Source: Legionella steelei
GTDB lineage: Bacteria; Pseudomonadota; Gammaproteobacteria; Legionellales; Legionellaceae
Assembly (NCBI RefSeq): GCF_001468005.1
Contig: NZ_LNYY01000021.1
Span: forward strand, 310,637-374,636
DNA: 64,000 nt
Direction: 5' to 3'
Below, one piece after another: positions 34,308 to 43,800 of the stretch (positions are counted from its first letter, which is position 1; every line of letters begins with the position of its first letter). A program made the position numbers and the translations under genes. Below the pieces are notes generated by a model, which made no database searches, had not been told where the DNA came from, and saw only the letters and a list, made by a program, of their open reading frames with translations.

Positions 34308-37300
34308 ATGTATATCGAATCGAACCGATTAGTTTTTTCTCCTTCTGATCTTACTCAATTTATGGCAAGTCCTTTTGTATCTTGGATAGAGCATCTTGCC
34401 GTAGTGCATCCCGATTTATTGCCTGCACCTGATGAAAAAGATGAATTAATTGATGTATTGCAACATTTGGGAAATCAACATGAATTGGCTCTATTGGCTC
34501 TTTTTGAAAAACAAGGATTATCGGTTGTCAATTTGCGCCAACAAGCGAATTCTTATGACGCTACTTTAAGTGCAATGGAAGATGGCGCCGATGTTATTTA
34601 TCAAGCGCGTTTACAATTAGATCCATTTCAGGGCTATGCTGATTTTTTAATAAAAATACCTGGTAAAAGTCGATTTGGGAATTATTGTTATGAGGTCTGG
34701 GATACTAAGCTTGCTAAATCAGTGAAACCTAGTTTTTTGCTGCAATTGTGTTGCTATGTAGAAATGCTTGCTGCTATGCAAGGAGAGAGTTCGGAATACA
34801 TCACTGTCGTTTTGGGAAACCAGGAGCAAAAGCGTTTTCGTACCGCAGATTATTTTTATTTTTATCAAAATCTGAAACAACAGTTTTTATTGGCACATGA
34901 GCGTTTTAATCCCACTGCGTGTCCTGATCCTGCAGCATCTAAAAATTGGGGGCGTTGGAATACTTATGCTGAAGAGTTATTAGTTAAAGCAGATCATTTA
35001 ATCCAGGTCGCAACCATTACCTCTGGGCAAGTTAAAAAATTACATCAAGCAGGAATAAAGACTATGAGTGGTTTAGCTCAGGCAACGTGTTCCTGGGTAA
35101 AAGGGATAAAGCCCGAACGTTTTGTGCGTTTGCAGGCACAAGCTAAAATTCAAAAAGAAAGCAGTGATAAGGAAGTCCCTTTGTATCAATTGCTTCCCCT
35201 GATTTCAGGACAAAAACAGGGCTTGGCACTGTTACCTCCTGCATCGCCACGGGATATATTTTTTGATATTGAAGGGTTTCCGCTTGAAGAAGGTGGCTTG
35301 GAGTATCTTTGGGGAATTACCTATTTTGATGAAAAAGCACAGCGTCAGTATAAGGATTTTTGGGCTCATAATCCCGAACAGGAGAAAGAAGCTTTTCAGA
35401 CATTTGTGCATTGGGTTTATCAACGTTGGCAAGAAGATCCGAAAATGCATATTTATCATTATGCCAATTACGAAATTTCTGCATGCCGTCGATTAATGGG
35501 GCGATATGGCGTGTGTGAGGATGAGGTAGATCAGCTTTTACGCAATGAAGTATTTGTTGATTTATATAAGATTGTTAAAAGTGCTCTGATTATTGGAGAA
35601 CCACGCTATTCCATTAAAAATATAGAACATTTATATCGAGGTAAGCGTGATACGGCGGTGGGATCTGGAGGTGATTCTGTCGTTGTTTATGAGCATTGGC
35701 GAGAAAATCCCGATGGGGAAAATTGGCAAACCTCAAAAATATTAAATGACATTCGCACATACAATATTGATGATTGTAATTCCACTCAAGAATTGGTTGA
35801 GTGGCTCAGAGCGCGGCAAAATGAACAGGGTATAAATTACTTAGGTAAAACGGAACTTGTTGCACTGGAGGTTAAGGAAGAGTTGGGCGAGCGTATTCAA
35901 TTACGCGATCGATTGTTGGCGCAAGCAGAGCGTTTAAAGTCTGAGGGAAATATTGAGTTAGCTAAAATCAATCTGATTTTTGCATGGTCAATTGAATTTC
36001 ATCGACGTGAAGCCAAACCGGTGTTTTGGCGTATGTTTGAACGATTGGGTTTAACTGGAGAAGAGTTACTTGATGACATTGATTGCTTGGCCTACTGCCG
36101 ACGAACTGCGAAGCCAGCCTACAAACCTTCGCCCAGAGCCCGTAACCTGGTCTACGAATATTTTTTTGATCCGGAACAGGAGTTTAAAGGAAGTGCCAAA
36201 CAATATTTTATTCTAGGTAAGGAAACTGAAGAGGGTAGGGCTGCAGCAGCTAATTATTATGAAGACGATAGTGATCTGGAGCATGGAATTATTGCATTAC
36301 AAATGAAAGATGAGCCTGATGATCCGATTACTTTAATTCCCAATGAATATGTCGATCCTCATTCGATTCCTGAGGCGATCACGAAGCAGGCTACATCATT
36401 TGAGCAGGGACTACTTGCACACACAGCGATACTGGATTTTTTGAGCAAATCGTATCCACGAATTACAGATCATCAACAAGGAATGCCTATTGCACCAAGC
36501 CATCATCCTGAAGAACGATTGGCGGAAATGATGCATGCAGTTTTAAATTTAAAGAACAGTTATCTCACGCTTCAAGGCCCTCCTGGGGCAGGTAAAACAT
36601 ATACAGGAAAACATTTGATTGCCGAACTTGTGCAAAGAGGAAAAAAAATAGGTATTTCCTCAAACAGCCATAAGGCGATTAATAACTTGTTGATGAGTGC
36701 CGCTGCCTATTGCCAAAAGGAAGGAATAAAAGGTCACTTTGGCTGTACACGTAATACGGATGAGCAAATTGCGGCTTTAGACATTAACTTATTGGAGAAT
36801 AAACAGATCATTGAGTTTATCCAACCTGGATGTGTTGTCGGCACCACAGTTTGGGGTTTTGCTCGCGAAGAATTAGTTGATGCTTTTGATTACTTATTTA
36901 TTGACGAGGCAGGCCAGGTCAGTGTTGCTAATTTAATTGCGATGAGTCGTTCAACACGTAATATTATTTTAATGGGTGATCAAATGCAGTTAGGTCAACC
37001 ATCACAAGGAAGTCACCCCGAAGAAAGTGGTCTATCTATATTGGATTACTTATTGCATACAACCCCCACTATTCCTGACTCTATGGGCGTCTTTTTAGGT
37101 ACTACCTATAGAATGCATCCTGCAGTGAATCAGTTTATTAGTGATGCGATTTATGAGGGTAAACTGGAAACTGCTGCAGAAAATGAAGATCAATTAATAC
37201 AGGTTCCCAAGGGATATACGGGTGTTCTAGATAAAGAGGCAGGCATTATTCCCATACCTGTTTTTCATGAGGGAAATACTCAAGCCAGTGATGAAGAAGT

Positions 37301-37706
37301 AGAGCAGATTGTGTTATTAACCAAGGAGCTTTTGGGGAGAACCTTTAAGGAAAAAAATGGCTCGCAACGAGTGATCGGTTGGGATGATATTCTTTTTGTT
37401 GCCCCATACAATCATCAAGTAGGTAAATTAAAAACAGCACTAGGTGAACAAGCTAAAGTGGGAAGTGTGGATAAATTTCAAGGTCAGGAAGCACCAATTG
37501 TTTTTTTGAGTATGTGTGCCAGTAATGTGGATGAGTCTCCTCGAGGACTCAATTTTCTTTTTGATAAAAATAGAATTAACGTTGCGGTTTCAAGAGCCCA
37601 GTGTTTGGCAATTGTGGTCTATTCACCATCCTTGCTTGATGCGATTCCAACGAACGTCGAACAAATTGCGATGATGAATGTATTTTGTCAATTGGTAAAA
37701 AATTAG
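34308..37706 (+). CDS. TM0106-type RecB-like nuclease fused to SF1 helicase
   Basis: A 1,132-aa DNA-processing enzyme. The N-terminal PD-(D/E)xK nuclease (1-200) shows GYADFLIK, YEVWDTKLAK and a downstream LQLCCY motif. A DEDD/RNase-H-like domain (320-520) starts with DIFFDIEGFPLEEGG and contains HIYHYANYEISACRRL. The C-terminal superfamily-1 helicase has Walker A GPPGAGKTYTGKH (near 756), Walker B LFIDEAGQV (near 864), FLGTTYRMHP and VAVSRAQCL (motif VI). The family is widespread and resembles Dna2/Cas4-helicase fusions; its role is probably repair of DNA ends. Convergent with the polyketide synthase gene. Confidence 0.93.
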   Translation: MYIESNRLVFSPSDLTQFMASPFVSWIEHLAVVHPDLLPAPDEKDELIDVLQHLGNQHELALLALFEKQGLSVVNLRQQANSYDATLSAMEDGADVIYQARLQLDPFQGYADFLIKIPGKSRFGNYCYEVWDTKLAKSVKPSFLLQLCCYVEMLAAMQGESSEYITVVLGNQEQKRFRTADYFYFYQNLKQQFLLAHERFNPTACPDPAASKNWGRWNTYAEELLVKADHLIQVATITSGQVKKLHQAGIKTMSGLAQATCSWVKGIKPERFVRLQAQAKIQKESSDKEVPLYQLLPLISGQKQGLALLPPASPRDIFFDIEGFPLEEGGLEYLWGITYFDEKAQRQYKDFWAHNPEQEKEAFQTFVHWVYQRWQEDPKMHIYHYANYEISACRRLMGRYGVCEDEVDQLLRNEVFVDLYKIVKSALIIGEPRYSIKNIEHLYRGKRDTAVGSGGDSVVVYEHWRENPDGENWQTSKILNDIRTYNIDDCNSTQELVEWLRARQNEQGINYLGKTELVALEVKEELGERIQLRDRLLAQAERLKSEGNIELAKINLIFAWSIEFHRREAKPVFWRMFERLGLTGEELLDDIDCLAYCRRTAKPAYKPSPRARNLVYEYFFDPEQEFKGSAKQYFILGKETEEGRAAAANYYEDDSDLEHGIIALQMKDEPDDPITLIPNEYVDPHSIPEAITKQATSFEQGLLAHTAILDFLSKSYPRITDHQQGMPIAPSHHPEERLAEMMHAVLNLKNSYLTLQGPPGAGKTYTGKHLIAELVQRGKKIGISSNSHKAINNLLMSAAAYCQKEGIKGHFGCTRNTDEQIAALDINLLENKQIIEFIQPGCVVGTTVWGFAREELVDAFDYLFIDEAGQVSVANLIAMSRSTRNIILMGDQMQLGQPSQGSHPEESGLSILDYLLHTTPTIPDSMGVFLGTTYRMHPAVNQFISDAIYEGKLETAAENEDQLIQVPKGYTGVLDKEAGIIPIPVFHEGNTQASDEEVEQIVLLTKELLGRTFKEKNGSQRVIGWDDILFVAPYNHQVGKLKTALGEQAKVGSVDKFQGQEAPIVFLSMCASNVDESPRGLNFLFDKNRINVAVSRAQCLAIVVYSPSLLDAIPTNVEQIAMMNVFCQLVKN

Positions 37707-37734
37707 ATGGATATTGTGGTATTGGATAAGTATT

Positions 37735-37792
37735 TGTAGCTTGGGTGTAGTGCAGCGGAACCCGGGTTTCGTTGCGCTGCACCCAGGCTACA
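37735..37792. repeat. TGTAGC...GCTACA palindromic element, short form
   Basis: TGTAGCTTGGGTGTAGTGCAGCG pairs with CGCTGCACCCAGGCTACA (interrupted), with AACCCGGGTT at the centre. It sits exactly between the convergent helicase and polyketide synthase stops (28 and 13 bp away) and may act as a transcription barrier for both. Confidence 0.7.
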
Positions 37793-37805
37793 AATCTAAT
37801 TTCGT

Positions 37806-40800
37806 TTACCTTAGAAAATCTCCAAGAGCACATTCATCATTTTCTAATAACTGAGCCATTATTTTATTGAATGTATGCGCTATCTCATCTTTACAAGGTG
37901 GTGTTAATGGTCCATTGATGGATAGTTGGTACTGCCCATCCTGGTCTTTTGAAAATAAAATCCATAAAGAGCGGTTGCTTATCGGTCGATTCTCACTACT
38001 GTAATGACTTGGATACTCATAATTAAGATTTGCAAAATTTTTGTCAGTAACTATTTTACTAAAAAAAGAAGGTGTGATATTAACCAGGACCCTTAGCCTC
38101 TCGGGTTTTCTCAAAGGTATATTTAACTTAAGTAGTTGATTCAGTTTATTTTTGAACGAATTATTGTGAGTAACCGTTTGTGCCCAACTGAAATACTTGA
38201 TTAAATAATCAATGAGGATTGAATGTAATTTACTTTTTTTAAGATCCTTCTGCAGGAAGAACTTATTCCATACATAGTGTAAATAATGGCTTATTACCAG
38301 TCCTGCACCTTTAAACTCGCGATTTTTAATGATATGGGAGCATTTCTGGTAGGGTGCTGTTATTAGGAATTGCTCCTCAATAGATTTAATAAAATCAATA
38401 AAGTTGTCCTTCTCATTTAAGGTAAGATTTATTCTTTTGTATTCTACGAACACGCCTACTATGGAATTATAGTGACTTCCTTCTCTACCACTATGAATGA
38501 GAACAAACGGCATTTTCTTTTGCTGACTCAGTTTATAAAGAGCAATATGGCATGCAGCAATTAAGCCGGTACTGACATTAATATTTTTTGTTTTATGCCA
38601 TTCTATAAATTGTTCCACCTGATGTGAATCAAGAGGATAGTGGAATAAATACTTCTTTTGCTCGTCTGTATCAGACACATAATCTTTCGGTCTAAGTGAC
38701 AACATCTTAAAACTATGATTGTAGTGGCGCCAAAAATTAACTTTATCTTTTAGATTGGTTTCGTAAAGACGATTATTTTTTTTCACATAGTCAAGAAACG
38801 AGTCTTCTTCTGGCTTGTGAATCATTTTTTTACCACGGAAAAGCGCTTCATAGCATTTTTTGAATTGATCAAAGATAATCCCACATGAAGTTCCATCTAC
38901 TATGATGTGAGGCATCACAATATGTAACTCATGTAATTCGCTATTTATCTTATAAAGATATACGCGCATTAGTGGGGGCTCTGTTAAGGGAATGGCACTC
39001 ATCATATTGCTTTGAAACTCTTCATGCAGCACGGTGTGTTCGTTGCTTAATGAAATGTCTTCATAGATTAGCTTGAACAGTCCTTCTTTTCTCAATGTTT
39101 GTACCGGTACATCTTTATTAATACTCAACCAAAAAACACTATTTTGTTTTACAATAAAATCAAATGCCTGGGCCACATATTCTTTGTTAAGTGTGCCGTG
39201 TATCTGTAGCTGCGTACCCATATTATAAGGATGTCCCATTTTATTGAGCACCCAAAATACGTATTGAAAATCACACAGAGCAACTTCTTCAGCGATTGGC
39301 GATGCAGTAGGCGGCAGCGTTGGGGTATCCGTGACAAGTTTATCTAATTCATGAGCAATGTTTTTGGCGATTTTATCGATGCGGGGTTCATTAATAAAAT
39401 ACTCTATGGGCAGGCTTAGTGAGGGACAACCCAATTGGTCATGAACGCGGTTTCTTAATTCCAACGCCATGAGTGAGTCCATACCCATGGCGAACAAATC
39501 ATTTTTCAAACCCACCTCATCACGGTGTTCCAACCCCAAAACATCGGCAGCAATCGCGCTTAAGGTTTGGCTCAAGAAGCTGACTCGTTCTTTGGGGGAC
39601 TGCTGTTGCAACACGGTTATAGAGAGTTGATTGGCAGGCGATTTCCTCTCCATGAGTGCAGAGAACTCGCTGGGTTTTGACGAGTTTTTGAAATACACAT
39701 CCCAATGAATGGGGCAGACGACGATTTGTGGTACATGGCTTGGCAACAACACATCCAGCACGTCCATGCGCTCAGGAGGTAAAGGAATAAAACCGCGGTG
39801 CTCGAGTGCCTCAATGTTCTGCGCAGCCATACCCAAGGTGTGAAAAGCCCCCCAATTGATTGCCAGTGCCGGTAAACCTTGTTGGTGGCGCAGGTGCGCC
39901 AGGCCATCTAAAAATCCATTGGCGGCAACGTAGTTGGCCTGCCCTTTGGCGCCTAAAATAGAGGCCGCCGATGAAAAGAGCACAAAGCAATCCAGGTGCA
40001 GCTTTTGAGTGAGTTGATGCAAAATCAGTGCGCTGTTCATTTTTGCCTGCAGCACTTCATCGACGGTCTGCGCACTCAAATGCACCAGCAACTCATCGTG
40101 AATGACGCCTGCCAGATGAAAGACCCCTCTGAGTGGGTATGCGCTGCGCTCTATCTCTTGGATAAGCTGCTCCATCTGCGCTAGGTTACTGGCATCACAC
40201 ACCTGATGGGTGATGGACACCTGTTTTTTGCGCACCTGCTCGATGAACGCTTGTATGGACTCAGTGCATGCTGTGCGGCTGGTGATGATGAGGTGTTTGG
40301 CCCCGCGCGCGATGAGATACTCCATTAAGGGCTTGCCCAAACCACCGGTACCGCCGGTAATAAGGTAACTTGCTTCACGGTCGAATAATACCTGAGGCTC
40401 TGTAGGCACAGGCAGCTGTTTTTTCTTAAGTCTGGGCACATAAAGGGTATCGCGTACCGCAAATTGGGTTTCAGTACTCGTTGTATGCACGATATAACGT
40501 AACACGTCACTTAAGGTACTGTGTGCGTCTAAGTCAACGGTGTAATTTTTAGTAAATGCCAGCTCATTTCTAAAGCTTTTCCAAAACGCACTCGCCATGG
40601 TGTGGTACGGATTCACCCGGTCGGAGGTGTACTTGTCGTTGATGGCATAGGCGTTTTCGGTGACCAAGATAAAGCGTGCCGGCTGCTGTTGAAACATCTG
40701 TTGGCACCAATGCAGCAGCTCAGGGAACTGGTCTTGTTCGTAAAGCACCACGATGTTTTGCTGCGCTACCTCTGGAAATTGGCCTACCTCTTTGATGAGC

Positions 40801-43800
40801 TGATACTCAAGCCCGCCTAATACTTTTTCTGCGCGTACTTCATCACGGGCGATAACCCACAGCTTGGGCAGCTCGGCGGTACGAGACACCGTATTGTTGA
40901 GTGGATTCCAAGTGAGTTCGTACAGATGCTGTACGGCCAAGTCATCGGTGCTAACCTGCGGTGTAGGCGCCTTTTTATCCAGCCAAAATTCACGGCGTGC
41001 AAATGCATAGTTGGGCAACATCACTTTGTTGCATATCCCCGGGATGGCGGTGTAATAATACCGCCAATCCACATCGCCACCCTGTAGGTACTCGCGCACC
41101 AGGGCTGCAAGTTCCGGGGCGACATCCAGAATCTTTGTGGGCGCAGAGGATGTGACAACCAGACCCTGCTGCAGCAATTGACTGGCTTCAACCGTACTTT
41201 GGGCTACTACCGCCAAGCGATAAGCATAATGCTCGCGACAGGTGGCTGCGGTAAAGCAGATGTCAGCAAACGCATCGGAAGTGGTTGCTAAATACTGTTG
41301 ATAGCGTTGGGCCAAACCATCCAACGCATCCTGGCTCTTAGCAGAGAACACGAGGGCATTCGTTTGGGCGGTCATGTTTTTGGGCGGTGTTTGGGTAGGA
41401 AACTCCTGCACAATGACGTGGGCATTAGTACCACTAAAACCAAACGCATTGATGCCAGCGCATTTTAAGGGGGCTGTACTGTGCCAATCCATCGTGTGTA
41501 AGGCAAGACGGGTATTATCCAGTTGAATCTTTGGATTGAGGTGATGAAAATTAATGTTTTTATAGATTCTTCCTTTCTGTAAGCTCAAGATGACTTTAAT
41601 CATACTGGCCACACCGGCTGCACTTTCCAGATGTCCCAGATTGGTTTTCACAGCCCCCAGATACAAGGGATTGTCTGCACTGCGTTGTCCGCCATAGACC
41701 TGATTAATGGCATGCACCTCAATCGGGTCGCCAAGAGGCGTGCCGGTGCCGTGCGTCTCAATGTAGCTGATGTCACTACGCGCTAAAGTGCTCTGACCTA
41801 AAGCTTTGCGCATGACCGCTTCCTGACTTTTCCCATTAGGCACGGTGAGTCCTGCCGTCCTTCCATCATTACTGATGGCAGAGGCTTTAATCACCGCTAA
41901 AATCGGGTCTTTATCGCGCACGGCATCAGCAAGGCGTTTTAGAAATAACACCCCACATCCTTCCGCGCGCACATACCCATCGGCCTCTGCATCAAAGGTT
42001 TTGCATTGGCTTGTCAACGATAAGGCTTTTGCTTTGCACAGATTAACAATGCTTTCAGGACGCAACAACACATTCACCCCGCCGGCCAGCGCAAAATCGA
42101 TTTCCCGAGTTTTTAAGCTTTGGCAGGCATAATGAATCGCAACTAAGGAAGAAGAACACGCCGTATCAAAGCTCACTGCCGGTCCCTTGAAATCAAAGGT
42201 ATAGGTGACGCGCCCAGGAATCATATTCAATGCCTTACCCGTGACCGCATACATCCCCAGCTCATCAGGAGACAAGCCTATTTGTTCTAGTTGTGAATAA
42301 TACTCATGCGATGCACCCACTCCCGCAAAAACCCCAGTTAAGCTACCCCGTAAGGAGTGCACGCAGTAGTTGGCGTTTTCCAATGCCTGATAGCATTGTT
42401 CTAAAAAAAGACGTTGTTGTGGATCGATAAACGGCGCTTCTCGGGGGCTAATCCCAAAAAACTGCGCATCAAATGCTTTGATGTTGTCGATGAGCCCCAG
42501 TTTCGTGATGTAGGATTTGCCTGGGGCATCCGGATCAGGGTCGTAATATTTTTTATTGTCCCAACGTGCAAGGGGAATGTCCTGCACCCCACTTAGCCCT
42601 TGTTCGAGCAAGGTCTCAAAAGCTGCAACATCGGCGGCATTGGGTAGGGAACAACTCATGCTGATTATGGCAATTGAATCATCAGTATCTTCTGGTGATG
42701 ACCGCAACGCTTTCGTTTGCACAAGGTTCTTTTGCAATTCCGATTCAACATATTGGGCAAGTTTGTTTATGGAGGGATAATCAAAACCTATCGTGGCGGT
42801 TACATTAAGAACAGGTTGCAGCTTTTCCTTCAGCCTGGTCGCTATTTCAGTAACCATTAACGAATCAAAACCAAGCTCAAAAAATCCTTCGTGCTCCTCT
42901 AACTCTTCAGTTTCTAGTAATCCCAGGATTTTTTTACACAGTGTAGAGACCATATTCTTGCAGGCGATACTTTTTTGATTATCACCCATCTTCATATAAT
43001 CATTCAGCCATGGTGATGTACTTTCATTACTCTTATGCTCAACTCCAGCCAGATCATCAGCTAGATGCTGATAAAATAAAGGCCGAGGTTTTGACACAAA
43101 ATCCAGCATAAACGAGAGGTATTCTGGAGATATAATGGTGACATGGCTTAATGGGCTACTGATTAAGAGATTAATGAACGCGCGGCCTTGATCATTATGA
43201 ATGAATGCTTGTTTTAGACCTTGATCGCGTGCTCGTTTTTCTGCCATCCCCGCTTCAGCCCAAGGCCCCCATTGAATTGCTGTACCTACCAAGCCCAAAC
43301 GTCGGCGCTCTGCGATTAGGGCATCTAAAAAACTATTGGTGCCACTATAGACTGACTCTTTATTGCTTCCAAATACCGAGGAAATAGAAGAGTAGACGAT
43401 AAAAAAATCCAGATCGCAGTGTTGGCTTAATTCATGTAAATACCAGCCGCCTTTTATCTTGGCAGAAAATAAAGAATCAATGTCGTCCTCTTGGTGTGCA
43501 AGCAATGGCGCATTCATTGAGATGCCAGCTGCATGAACAATGCCCTTTAGCAAACCATCCGCATTACTCTCTAGCAATAAACTATGTAGTTTTTCTTTAT
43601 CGGTAATATCTAAACCTACTGTACGAATTATTTGATTTGGATAAAAAGATTGAATTTTTTTAATCCGTGCTTTTAATTCAGGATTATCCACATGCCTTGA
43701 GACAAGAATTAATTCTTTGGCACCAACAGATAGCAAGGCTTGCGCAGTTACCAGACCTAAACCACCGGTCCCACCCGTAATAAGGTAGCGGCCTTCTCCT

